This document shows positions 37,686 through 46,475 of a stretch of 64,000 bases of DNA, piece after piece. Every line of letters starts with the position of its first letter. Positions within the stretch are counted from its first letter, which is position 1. Position numbers and translations under genes: made by a program. The stretch covers positions 1-64,000 of the forward strand of contig CAWGTL010000001.1 in the NCBI GenBank assembly GCA_963825505.1. Direction: 5' to 3'. The notes under the pieces are model-generated. The model had not been told where the DNA came from and did no database searches. It saw only the letters and a list, made by a program, of their open reading frames with translations. The DNA comes from JBBQSN01 sp963825505. Lineage in GTDB: Bacteria > Actinomycetota > Actinomycetes > Actinomycetales > CAWJMD01.

Positions 37686-38978
37686 ATGAAGCGCACGTCC
37701 TCACTCACCATGCTAGCGACGGTCGCCGCCTCGGCGACCCTGCTCGCAAGCTGCGGTCAGGCCGGTCAGTCCGACGGTGGCGGCGGTGACGGCGGCACCA
37801 CCGAGCTGACCATGTGGACGCACTCGGCCGGCAACGAGGCCGAGCTCGAGGTCTACGAGCAGATCATCAGCGACTTCAACGGGTCGCAGGACCGGTACGA
37901 GGTCGTGATGGAGTCCTTCCCGCAGGGCGCCTACAACGACGCGATCGTCGCCGGCGCCGCGGCGGGTGACCTGCCGTGCCTGCTCGACATGGACGGTCCG
38001 ATCGTCCCCAACTGGGCGTGGGCGGGGTACATCCAGCCGCTCGGCATCTCCGAGGAGATCGTCGACAGCCTCCTGCCGACCGCCGTGGGTCGCTACCAGG
38101 ACGAGGTGTACTCGGCCGGGTACTGGGACGCCGCGCTGTCGGTCTTCGCCCGCAAGTCGGTTCTGGACGCGAACGGCATCAGGATCCCCACCGTGGCCGA
38201 GCCGTGGACGATCGAGGAGTTCGACGCGGCCCTGGTCACCCTGCAGGGAGCCGGCTACGCCACGCCGCTCGACATCGGTGCCGAGGACGCCGGCGAGTGG
38301 TGGCCGTACGCCTACTCGCCGATGCTGCAGAGCGCCGGGGGCGACCTGGTCGACCGCGACTCGTTCCTGACGGCCGACGGCGCCCTGAACGGGCCCGAGG
38401 CGGTGGAGTTCTTCGACTGGTTCCAGAGCGTGTTCGAGCGGGGCCTGGCGAGCGACGCCGGGACGATCGGCAACGCGGAGTTCAACAGCGACGAGGCCGC
38501 CCTGAGCTACACCGGGGTGTGGAACGCCATGGAGTCCCTCGACACGGTCGGCGACGACCTGCTGATCCTGCCGCCGCCGGACTTCGGCGAGGGCCCGAAG
38601 ATCGGTGGCGCGTCGTGGCAGTGGGGCATCTCCGAGTCCTGCGCGGCCGCCGACGGCGCCCGTGAGTACCTCGAGTTCAGCTTCCAGCCCGAGTACATCG
38701 CGCAGTTCGCCGACAAGCAGGTCGTCATCCCGGCGACCGCGGAGGCCGAGGAGCTGTCGGAGATGTTCGGCGAGGGAGACCCGCTGCGCCCCTTCGTCGA
38801 GCTGTCCCAGGAGCTCGCGGTCGAGCGTCCGCCCACGCCCGCCTACCCCGTCATCTCGAGCGTCTTCGAGCGGGCGGCCAAGGACATCATGAGCGGCGCC
38901 GAGGTCCAGTCGACGCTGGACGACGCCGTCCAGGAGATCGACGCCAACATCGATTCCAACGACGGGTACGGCTTCTAG
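37686..38978 (+). CDS. Sugar ABC transporter solute-binding lipoprotein
   Basis: This 430-residue family 1 extracellular binding protein has a lipobox LLASC, so mature N-terminus C22 would be lipid-modified. TMWTHSAGNEAELEVYEQI and SAGYWDAALSVFARK are typical sugar-binding strands. It captures the sugar for the two permeases that follow. The organisation and the GH13/GH32-like enzymes downstream suggest a di- or trisaccharide such as sucrose or an alpha-glucoside. AGGAGAGG with 7-nt spacing gives the strongest translation signal of the operon, appropriate for the most abundant component. Confidence 0.93.
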   Translation: MKRTSSLTMLATVAASATLLASCGQAGQSDGGGGDGGTTELTMWTHSAGNEAELEVYEQIISDFNGSQDRYEVVMESFPQGAYNDAIVAGAAAGDLPCLLDMDGPIVPNWAWAGYIQPLGISEEIVDSLLPTAVGRYQDEVYSAGYWDAALSVFARKSVLDANGIRIPTVAEPWTIEEFDAALVTLQGAGYATPLDIGAEDAGEWWPYAYSPMLQSAGGDLVDRDSFLTADGALNGPEAVEFFDWFQSVFERGLASDAGTIGNAEFNSDEAALSYTGVWNAMESLDTVGDDLLILPPPDFGEGPKIGGASWQWGISESCAAADGAREYLEFSFQPEYIAQFADKQVVIPATAEAEELSEMFGEGDPLRPFVELSQELAVERPPTPAYPVISSVFERAAKDIMSGAEVQSTLDDAVQEIDANIDSNDGYGF

Positions 38979-39025
38979 CCGACGTCTCGAGCGGCGGCCG
39001 GCACCCAGGTCCCCGGACGACCGGT

Positions 39026-39055
39026 CCGGCAGCGCGCGCCCGCGCGCGCTGCCGG
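39026..39055. other. Perfect 13-bp hairpin in the binding-protein/permease gap
   Basis: CCGGCAGCGCGCG and CGCGCGCTGCCGG form a perfect 13-bp stem with a CCCG loop. Intergenic hairpins in this position are known to protect the 3' end of the binding-protein mRNA, giving more binding protein than permease. No U tract follows, so partial terminator or stabiliser are both possible. Confidence 0.65.
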
Positions 39056-39100
39056 CCGGCCCGGGCGCTGCGTCCCAGGTCGCCGGAACGGATGTGCACG

Positions 39101-40063
39101 ATGACCACCCCCACCCAGCAGGTCGCCCCCCACGCGGCGCCCGGCGCCGACCCCACCGGCTCGCGCCGTCGCAGACGCCGCGCCCGCCAGACCCGCGGCG
39201 GCGCCAGGTCCGCCTACGCGATGGTCGCCCCGGCGACCGTCCTGCTCGTCCTGTTCCTCATCATCCCGGTGCTCCTGGCGTTCGGGCTGTCCTTCACCAA
39301 CGCCCGTCTCATCTCGCCCAACCCGCCGCGCTTCGTCGGGCTGGACAACTTCGTCCGGGCCTTCACCAGCGACCCGACCTTCCTGCGCTCGCTGCTGAAC
39401 ACCTTCATCTTCGCCGCCGTCGTCGTGCCGGTACAGGCGGCGCTGGCGCTGTTCATGGCGATCCTGGTCAACCAGAAGCTGCGTGGCGTGACGTGGTTCC
39501 GCGTCATCTTCTTCGTCCCCGTGGTCACCTCCATCGTCGTCATCTCGATCCTCTGGGACTTCATGTACCAGGGGAACGGGCTCATCAACTCGATGATCGA
39601 CACGATCACGTTCGGGGCGTTCCAGGGCACCGACTGGCTGAGCAACACCGACACGGCGCTCGGCGCGATCATCGTGCTCTCGATCTGGCAGGCCGTCGGG
39701 TTCCACATGATCATCTGGCTGTCCGGGCTGCAGACGATCCCCGAGGAGCTCTACGAGGCGGCGCGCATGGACGGCGCCAACGCCTGGCAGCAGTTCGTCA
39801 ACGTGACCTGGCCGGGCCTGCGCTCGACGATGGTCTTCATCCTGGTGACCATCACGATCGCGGCCCTCGGGCTGTTCGTGCAGGTCGACATCATGACCCA
39901 GGGCGGCCCCCAGGACGCCACCACGACGCTCGTCTACCACGCGGTGCGCAAGGGCTACCGCGAGCAGGAGACGGGGTACGGCGCAGCGATCTCGCTCATC
40001 TTCTTCGTGATCGTGCTCGTCGTCGCCCTCATCCAGCGGTACCTGACCCGAGAGAAGGACTGA
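39101..40063 (+). CDS. Sugar ABC transporter permease (MalF type)
   Basis: The 320-residue membrane protein has six predicted helices and the EAA loop EELYEAARMDGANAWQQF near residue 224, which contacts the ATPase. A basic, disordered N-terminal arm of about 40 residues precedes the first helix. ATG 39101 is preferred over ATG 39092 because the GGAACGGA motif then has normal spacing. It pairs with the next permease. No ATPase gene lies in the operon; actinobacteria often share one (MsiK-like) encoded elsewhere. Confidence 0.92.
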   Translation: MTTPTQQVAPHAAPGADPTGSRRRRRRARQTRGGARSAYAMVAPATVLLVLFLIIPVLLAFGLSFTNARLISPNPPRFVGLDNFVRAFTSDPTFLRSLLNTFIFAAVVVPVQAALALFMAILVNQKLRGVTWFRVIFFVPVVTSIVVISILWDFMYQGNGLINSMIDTITFGAFQGTDWLSNTDTALGAIIVLSIWQAVGFHMIIWLSGLQTIPEELYEAARMDGANAWQQFVNVTWPGLRSTMVFILVTITIAALGLFVQVDIMTQGGPQDATTTLVYHAVRKGYREQETGYGAAISLIFFVIVLVVALIQRYLTREKD

Positions 40064-40064
40064 C

Positions 40065-41012
40065 ATGTCCACACCGGTGACAGCTGACCCTCGCGCCGCG
40101 GAGACGGCCGGCCAGCGCCGCGACAGGCACGACGCCGACTCGCGCAAGCGGCGGCGGGTGCTCGTGGGGTACATCCCGATGGTGCTGCTGGCGGCCTTCT
40201 TCCTCTTCCCGCTCGTCTTCATGTTCGTCTCGAGCCTGAAGCCGGACGCCCAGATCCTCGGCGACATCGGCTCGCCGCAGGCGTTCCTGCCGGTCGGCGA
40301 CATCAGCACCCAGAACTACGTCGACGTCTTCGACCGGGTGCCGGTGGCGCGGTTCATCGCCAACTCGGTGTTCGTCACGGTGATGGTCGTGGGGCTGGGC
40401 CTGCTCATCAACAGCATGGCGGGGTTCGCCCTGTCGCGGCTGGAGTGGACCGGGCGCAAGGTGCTCCTGACGGTCGTCATCGCGACCCTCATCGTCCCCT
40501 TCGAGACGATCGCGATCCCGATGGTCTACTGGGTGTCGAAGCTGCCGACCCTCGTCCTCGAGAACGGCGTCGTGAAGTACGACTTCGGGTGGCTCAACAC
40601 CTACGAGGTCCAGATCGTCCCGTTCATCGCGAACGCGTTCTCGATCTTCCTGTTCACGCAGTACTTCTCGACGATCCCGAAGTCGCTCGACGAGGCCGCG
40701 AGGATCGACGGCGCCGGCTGGTTCACCATCTACCGGCGCATCATCGTCCCGCTGTCGGGGCCGGCGTTCGCGACGGTCGCGATCCTGACCTTCCTGCCGG
40801 CGTGGAACCAGTACCTGTGGCCGCTCATGGTCGTCCAGCAGGAGGAGCTGCGCCCGGTCATGGTCGGCATGCAGTACTTCTTCCAGATCAACCCGGCCTG
40901 GGGCGAGATCATGGCCTACACCTCGCTCATCACGCTGCCGGTGCTGGTGATGTTCCTGGCCTTCCAGCGGGCCTTCGTCAGCAGCATCGCCTCCAGCGGC
41001 GTGAAGGGATAG
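40065..41012 (+). CDS. Sugar ABC transporter permease (MalG type)
   Basis: The 315-residue second permease has six hydrophobic helices, an EAA loop KSLDEAARIDGAGWFTIY near residue 207 and the typical PAWNQYLWPLMVV segment. It starts ATG two bases after the preceding stop, with GAAGGA upstream. Together with the first permease it forms the channel of the importer. The N-terminal 30 residues are cytoplasmic and charged. Confidence 0.92.
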   Translation: MSTPVTADPRAAETAGQRRDRHDADSRKRRRVLVGYIPMVLLAAFFLFPLVFMFVSSLKPDAQILGDIGSPQAFLPVGDISTQNYVDVFDRVPVARFIANSVFVTVMVVGLGLLINSMAGFALSRLEWTGRKVLLTVVIATLIVPFETIAIPMVYWVSKLPTLVLENGVVKYDFGWLNTYEVQIVPFIANAFSIFLFTQYFSTIPKSLDEAARIDGAGWFTIYRRIIVPLSGPAFATVAILTFLPAWNQYLWPLMVVQQEELRPVMVGMQYFFQINPAWGEIMAYTSLITLPVLVMFLAFQRAFVSSIASSGVKG

Positions 41013-41019
41013 GACGTCG

Positions 41020-41988
41020 ATGCTGAGGCTCGCGGACCACTGGGTCTGGGACAGCTGGGGCGCCCACGACGGCGACCACCACCACCTGTTCTTCCTGCGC
41101 GCGTCGCGCGCGCTCCACGATCCCCACCGGCGTCACCTGCGGGCGTCGGTGGGGCACGCGCGCTCCACCGACCTGTCGCGCTGGGAGCTGCTGCCGGACG
41201 CGCTGGTCACGGCCGACGGCCCGTCCTGGGACGACCAGGCCACCTGGACCGGTTCGGTCGTGCGCGCGCCGGACGGCAGCTGGCGGATGTTCTACACCGG
41301 GGTCTCGCGCGCCGAGCGCGGGCTCGTCCAGCGGGTGGGCGTCGCTGCCTCGTCGGACCTCGTCAGCTGGCACCGGGTCGGTGACGGCCTGCTGCTCGAG
41401 GCCGACCCACGCTGGTACGAGAAGCTCGACCTGACCGCGTGGATCGACGAGGCGTGGCGCGACCCGTTCGTCTTCGCCGACCCCGACGGTGACGGCTGGC
41501 ACATGCTGCTGACCGCCAGGGTCCCCGAGGGCGACCCGGCCGGACGGGGGGTGATCGGTCACGCGTGGAGCCCGGACCTGGAGCGCTGGCAGGTGCGCCC
41601 GCCGCTGACCGCACCAGCGGGTTTCGGCCAGCTCGAGGTGCCGCAGGTGGTCGTCGTCGACGGCCTTCCCGTCCTGGTGTTCTCCTGCTGGCCCGACCGC
41701 GCGGCCGCGGCTCGTCACGAGGGGTGGGAGAGCGGCGGCGTCTGGGTGGTCGCGGGGGAGTCCCTGACCGGCCCCTGGGACCTCGAGGCCGCGACCACCT
41801 TCGACCACCCGAGCCTGTACGCGGCGCGTCTGGTCGAGCGCCGACCCGGTGACTGGGTCCTGCTCGGGTTCCGCGACACCGAGGACGGGGCGTTCGTCGG
41901 CGAGATCCCCGACCCGCTGCCCGTCGTGCGCGACGGCGACCGGCTCCGGCTCGCGACCCCGCAGGACGTGCGGACCCCGACGGGCTGA
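41020..41988 (+). CDS. Five-bladed beta-propeller glycosidase (GH32/GH43 superfamily)
   Basis: The 322-residue protein has the three acid positions of GH32/GH43-type propellers: an N-terminal LADHWVWDSW with a candidate nucleophile Asp, DEAWRDPFVFADPDGDGWHML with the RDP transition-state Asp, and FGQLEVPQVV with the candidate acid Glu. GH32 proper usually reads WMNDPNG and an EC-type motif, so this is a divergent member. No signal peptide, so it would act on imported sugar in the cytosol, for example sucrose or a fructoside. It starts seven bases after the permease stop. Confidence 0.75.
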   Translation: MLRLADHWVWDSWGAHDGDHHHLFFLRASRALHDPHRRHLRASVGHARSTDLSRWELLPDALVTADGPSWDDQATWTGSVVRAPDGSWRMFYTGVSRAERGLVQRVGVAASSDLVSWHRVGDGLLLEADPRWYEKLDLTAWIDEAWRDPFVFADPDGDGWHMLLTARVPEGDPAGRGVIGHAWSPDLERWQVRPPLTAPAGFGQLEVPQVVVVDGLPVLVFSCWPDRAAAARHEGWESGGVWVVAGESLTGPWDLEAATTFDHPSLYAARLVERRPGDWVLLGFRDTEDGAFVGEIPDPLPVVRDGDRLRLATPQDVRTPTG

Positions 41989-42028
41989 CCGCCCGCCGCC
42001 GCCGGCCGATCTCTGGTGGGATGTCGTC

Positions 42029-43960
42029 GTGGACGACCCCCTGGACGCCGCGCTGCCCGGGCTCGACGGGTTGGCGCCGCACCGGCAGGAGCTCTTCGCG
42101 CTGCGCACCCGCCGCTGGTGGCCCGACCTGGTCGACGGCCTGCGGGGGGTCTACGCCGACCCCGAGGCGGTCGGGCGGCGGCTGCTGGCGCTCGCGGCGC
42201 GCGCCTACGCCGCCCGGCCGGACGACCTGCACGTGCTCGACCTGCAGCGCTCGCTCGAGCCGGACTGGTTCCAGCGTCCTGACGTGGTGGGGTACGCGGC
42301 GTACACCGAGCGGTTCTCGCCGGACGGCACCCTGGCGGGGGTCGCGAGCAGGGTGCCGCACCTGCGCAGCCTCCAGGTGCGGTACCTGCACCTCATGCCG
42401 CTGCTGGAGCCGCGCCCGGCGCCGAACGACGGCGGCTACGCGGTGGCCGACTACCGCGCGGTGCGCTCCGACCTCGGCACCGTCGACGACCTGGTCGCAC
42501 TGACCGGCAGGCTGCGCGAGTCCGGCATCAGCCTGTGCCTCGACCTCGTCCTCAACCACGTCGCCCGCGAGCACGAGTGGGCCGTGGCGGCGCGCGACGG
42601 CGACGAGCGGTACCGCGCGTACTTCCACGTCTTCGGCGACCGCGAGCTTCCGGACGCGTACGAGCAGACCCTCCCGGAGGTGTTCCCCGACTTCGCCCCG
42701 GGCAGCTTCACCCACGACGACGACCTGGGCGGCTGGGTCTGGACGACGTTCAACTCCTGGCAGTGGGACCTCGACTGGTCGAACCCCGACGTGCTCGCCG
42801 AGATGGCCGACGTCGTGCTGTTCCTCGCCAACCTCGGGGTCGAGGTGCTGCGGCTCGACGCGATCGCGTTCATCTGGAAGCGCTTGGGCACCAACAGCCA
42901 GAACCAGCCGGAGGTGCACGGGATCACCCAGGCGCTCAAGGCCGTCACCCGGATCGCCACCCCCGCCCTGCTGCTCAAGGCGGAGGCGATCGTCAGCCCG
43001 GGCGACCTGGTGCACTACCTCGGCCAGGGCCGCCACGCCGGCCGCGTGAGCGACCTGGCGTACCACAACAGCCTCATGGTCCAGAGCTGGTCGATGCTGG
43101 CCGCGCGCGACGCCGGCCTGGCGGCCGAGGCGCTCGGCGCGGTGCCACCGGTACCGAGCACCACGGCGTGGATCACCTACGTGCGCTGCCACGACGACAT
43201 CGGCTGGGCGATCGACGACGCCGACGCCGCGGCGGTGGGTGTGAACGGCTTCGACCACCGCTCGTTCCTGTCCGACTTCTACTCGGGCACGCACGAGGGG
43301 TCCTTCGCCGACGGGCTGGTGTTCCAGGCCAACCCGCAGACCGGGGACCGCCGGATCAGCGGGACGACCGCCAGCCTCGCCGGTCTGGGGCGTGCGCTGC
43401 TGCACGACGACGGCCCCGCCACCGACGACGCGGTCGCCCGCATCCTGCTGTCCCACGCCCTGGTGATGGGCTGGGGCGGCGTCCCGGTGCTGTGGTCCGG
43501 CGACGAGGTGGCCGCCCTCAACGACGAGGGCTGGCGCGACCAGCCCGGCCACGACGAGGACAACCGGTGGGCGCACCGACCCCGGCTCGACGACGCCGCA
43601 CTCGCCGTCGCCGCCGCCGACCCGACCTCGCCGCAGGGACGGGTGCTGGCGGGCCTGCGCCGGCTCGCGGGCGTCCGCGCCGTCCTGCCGCACGTGCACG
43701 CGGCGGTGGCGTCCGAAGCCGTGCCCACACCGGACCGCGGCGTCCTCGGCGTCCTGCGCCGCCACCCGCTCGGACTGATGATCGGGCTCTACAACGTCAC
43801 CGAGACCTGGGGCGGCGTCCCGGACTGGTGGCTCTCGGAGCAGGGCCTGGAGATCGACGACCTGCACGACCACCTCGCCGGCGGGCCGCCGGAACGCGAC
43901 GACCACGCCGTGCTGCTGCCGCCCTACCGGGCGGTCTGGCTCACTGCACGGCCGACGTGA
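42029..43960 (+). CDS. Amylosucrase-like GH13 enzyme
   Basis: Amylosucrases convert sucrose to fructose and alpha-glucan; close relatives are sucrose hydrolases. The 643-residue protein has an N-terminal helical domain (RQELFALRTRRWWPDLVDGL) and GH13_4 motifs: DLVLNHVAREHEW (I), VLRLDAIAFIWK with the nucleophile Asp (II), LLLKAEAIVSP with the acid Glu (III) and RCHDDIGW with the third Asp (IV). It has no signal peptide. Together with the GH32-like enzyme and the LacI-ABC genes it points to sucrose-type sugar use. GTG 42029 follows GGTGGGA; an out-of-frame ATG at 42021 precedes it. The 3' end overlaps the convergent cls gene by 20 bp. Confidence 0.9.
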   Translation: MDDPLDAALPGLDGLAPHRQELFALRTRRWWPDLVDGLRGVYADPEAVGRRLLALAARAYAARPDDLHVLDLQRSLEPDWFQRPDVVGYAAYTERFSPDGTLAGVASRVPHLRSLQVRYLHLMPLLEPRPAPNDGGYAVADYRAVRSDLGTVDDLVALTGRLRESGISLCLDLVLNHVAREHEWAVAARDGDERYRAYFHVFGDRELPDAYEQTLPEVFPDFAPGSFTHDDDLGGWVWTTFNSWQWDLDWSNPDVLAEMADVVLFLANLGVEVLRLDAIAFIWKRLGTNSQNQPEVHGITQALKAVTRIATPALLLKAEAIVSPGDLVHYLGQGRHAGRVSDLAYHNSLMVQSWSMLAARDAGLAAEALGAVPPVPSTTAWITYVRCHDDIGWAIDDADAAAVGVNGFDHRSFLSDFYSGTHEGSFADGLVFQANPQTGDRRISGTTASLAGLGRALLHDDGPATDDAVARILLSHALVMGWGGVPVLWSGDEVAALNDEGWRDQPGHDEDNRWAHRPRLDDAALAVAAADPTSPQGRVLAGLRRLAGVRAVLPHVHAAVASEAVPTPDRGVLGVLRRHPLGLMIGLYNVTETWGGVPDWWLSEQGLEIDDLHDHLAGGPPERDDHAVLLPPYRAVWLTARPT

Positions 43961-45386
43961 GCCGCATGACGTTGTCGACGTAGCGCGACCAGAGCGGACG
44001 TCCGCGCCACTGCTCGGCGGTGAGCTCGGAGGACACCGACCGGTAGGCGTCCTCGACGTCGCGCACGCGGCGTACGACGTCGCCGCCCGTGCACAGCAGC
44101 GACACCTCGAAGTTGAGCGTGAACGAGCGCACGTCGAGGTTGGACGAGCCGACCACCGCCACCGTGTCGTCGACGGACAGGAGCTTGGCGTGCAGCACGG
44201 CGGGCGACGGGTAGCGGTAGATCCGCACGCCCGCCTCGAGCAGCGCGTCGTAGTAGGAGTTCTGCGCGCGCTGCACGACGAGCTGGTCGCCACGCTCGCT
44301 GACGAACAGCTCGACCGCCACGCCGCGCTGCGCGGCGGTCGTGATCGCGTAGAGCAGGGACTCGTCCGGGACGAAGTAGGGGCTGGTGATCGACAACCGC
44401 TGCCGCGCGCCGTAGATCAACGTGTTGAAGAGCCGGAGGTTGTTCTCGTGGGGGAACCCCGGGCCGCTCGGCACGACCTGGCAGATCAGGTCGCCCGGGT
44501 CGTCCTGGCCGGTGGGCTGCGCCGCCTCCCGCGCGGCGAACTGGTGGTCGAGCCGCTCGTGGGTCTCGACGAACCAGTCGGTGGCGAACACCGCGTTCAG
44601 CGACGGCACCACCGGGCCGCGCACCCGCACCATCAGCTCGGTCCACCGGCGGTCGCCGCGGCGGTGGTACCCGGCGTCGATCAGGTTCTGCGAGCCGGTG
44701 AACGCCAGGTCGCCGTCCACGACCAGGATCTTGCGGTGGTTGCGCAGGTCGGGCCGGCGCCAGCGTCCGCGCAGGGGGTGGATCGGCAGCATCTCGTGCC
44801 ACTCGGCGCCGGTGGCGTCCAGCCGGCGACGCACGTCCCGGTAGCCGCCGACCCGACGGGTGCCGATGTGGTCGAACAGCAGCCGCACCGTCACACCGCG
44901 CGCGGTCGCGCGGGTGACCGCCGCCCAGAACGGCTCGGTCGTCGAGTCGAACGCGAGGATGTAGAACTCCACGTTGACGTGCTCGCGGGCCCCGTCGACC
45001 GCCTCGGACATCTGCCGGATCGCGTCGTCGTACCCGGTGACGAGCCGCACCTCGTTGCCCGCCACCGCGGGCAGCGACCCCAGGGCGCGGGCCAGCGAGA
45101 GCGCCGGCCGCAACCACGCCCGCACCTCACCCTCCGGAACGGCGTCGGGCAGGTCGCGCGAGCGCTCTCGGATCACCAGGTCGACCTCGGCCTGCTCGCG
45201 GCGCCGCCGGCTGTCGACGAAGGGGCTGCCGATCAGCAGGAACGCCACGATCCCCACGAACGGGAGGAAGAAGATCAGCAGCAGCCAGCCCCACGCCGAC
45301 GACGGCCGGCGTCGCTCGGGCACCAGGCCGAGCGCGACCACCTTCACCAGGAAGTCGAGGACGAGCAGGACCGTGCCGGTCCACAC
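43941..45386 (-). CDS. cls: Cardiolipin synthase (phospholipase D superfamily)
   Basis: This 481-residue enzyme condenses two phosphatidylglycerols to cardiolipin. Two N-terminal membrane helices (about 3-21 and 31-52, PLDNF domain) are followed by two HKD motifs: NHRKILVVDGDLAFTGSQN near residue 214 and LHAKLLSVDDTVAVVGSSN near 400. ClsA-type architecture. GTG start. It lies next to the MscS gene on the same strand, 24 bp downstream of its stop, so the two membrane functions may be co-expressed. The last 20 bp overlap the amylosucrase 3' end. Confidence 0.95.
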   Translation of the reverse strand: MWTGTVLLVLDFLVKVVALGLVPERRRPSSAWGWLLLIFFLPFVGIVAFLLIGSPFVDSRRRREQAEVDLVIRERSRDLPDAVPEGEVRAWLRPALSLARALGSLPAVAGNEVRLVTGYDDAIRQMSEAVDGAREHVNVEFYILAFDSTTEPFWAAVTRATARGVTVRLLFDHIGTRRVGGYRDVRRRLDATGAEWHEMLPIHPLRGRWRRPDLRNHRKILVVDGDLAFTGSQNLIDAGYHRRGDRRWTELMVRVRGPVVPSLNAVFATDWFVETHERLDHQFAAREAAQPTGQDDPGDLICQVVPSGPGFPHENNLRLFNTLIYGARQRLSITSPYFVPDESLLYAITTAAQRGVAVELFVSERGDQLVVQRAQNSYYDALLEAGVRIYRYPSPAVLHAKLLSVDDTVAVVGSSNLDVRSFTLNFEVSLLCTGGDVVRRVRDVEDAYRSVSSELTAEQWRGRPLWSRYVDNVMRLTSAVQ

Positions 45387-45410
45387 CGGCCAGCCCGACG
45401 CCTCCGTGGC

Positions 45411-46475
45411 TCAGCCCTCGTCGGTGCCGGTGCGGCTGCGCTCGTCGCGCATCCACACGGTGCGCTGCGGGAACGGGATCTCGACGCCCTCGGCGTCGAA
45501 CACGGCCTTGATCCGCCGGCGCAGCTCGCGGGCCACCCGCCACTGCTCGAGCGGGACGGTCTTCACCACGAGCCGGACCACGACCGAGTCGGCCGACAGC
45601 GCCTCGACACCCCAGACCTCGGGCTCCTCCATCACCAGCGGGGCCCACTCCGGGTCGGCGTGCAGGTCGTGGCCGACCTGCGCGAGCAGTCCCTGCACCC
45701 GGGTGACGTCCTCGCCGTACCCGACGCCGATGTCGAGCACCGCGCGCGCCCAGCCCTGGGACTGGTTGCCGACGCGCTGGATCTGCCCGTTCGGCACGTA
45801 CCAGACCGTGCCGTCGACCGAGCGCAGGCGCGTGACCCGAAGACCGACCGCCTCGATCGTCCCGACCGCCTCACCGAGGTCGACGACGTCACCGACGCCG
45901 TACTGGTCCTCGACGATCATGAACAGGCCGGAGAGGAAGTCCTTGACGAGCGACTGGGCACCGAAACCCAGTGCGACACCGAGGATCCCGGCGCTCGCGA
46001 GCAGCGGCCCGATGTTCAGCCCGAGCTCGGCGAGGATCATCAGCACGACCACCGTGGCGATCACGCCCGTGGCGACGCTGCGCAGCACCGTGCCCATCGT
46101 GCGGGCCCGCTGCACGCGCCGCTCGGACGCCAGCGGGCTGTGCTGCTCCAGCACGTTCTGGTAGCTCCACCACCGGCGGCCGCGGCCGTCGTGCGCGGGC
46201 CGGTCTGCCGCGATCCGGTCGACCACCCGCGCGATCACCTTCTGCACGAGCATCCGGACCACGAAGCCGATCGCCAGGATCAGCAGGATCCGCAGCGGCG
46301 TGCCGACCAGCAGCTCGGCCCACTCGCCGAGGCGGCGCTCGCCGGTGACGTCGGTGACGAGACGGCAGATCCGGGCACCCTCGTCGCAGGCGTTCACGGC
46401 GGTGTCGAGCACGTCCTGCGGCAGGACCGACCCGCTCGGCGAGGGGGACGGGGTGCTGGCGAGCAGCAACCTCAA
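45411..46475 (-). CDS. mscS: Small-conductance mechanosensitive channel (MscS family)
   Basis: The 354-residue protein has hydrophobic segments at about 55-76 and 118-166 and the pore-lining helix motif GILGVALGFGAQSLVKDFLS. The beta domain follows (VEDQYGVGDVVDLGEAVGTIE, then WYVPNGQIQRVGNQSQGW). These are hallmark MscS features; it releases solutes on hypo-osmotic shock. The start is a TTG overlapping the peptidase stop as TTGA, with GGAGG seven bases upstream, so translation is coupled to the S9 peptidase gene. Confidence 0.92.
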   Translation of the reverse strand: MRLLLASTPSPSPSGSVLPQDVLDTAVNACDEGARICRLVTDVTGERRLGEWAELLVGTPLRILLILAIGFVVRMLVQKVIARVVDRIAADRPAHDGRGRRWWSYQNVLEQHSPLASERRVQRARTMGTVLRSVATGVIATVVVLMILAELGLNIGPLLASAGILGVALGFGAQSLVKDFLSGLFMIVEDQYGVGDVVDLGEAVGTIEAVGLRVTRLRSVDGTVWYVPNGQIQRVGNQSQGWARAVLDIGVGYGEDVTRVQGLLAQVGHDLHADPEWAPLVMEEPEVWGVEALSADSVVVRLVVKTVPLEQWRVARELRRRIKAVFDAEGVEIPFPQRTVWMRDERSRTGTDEG

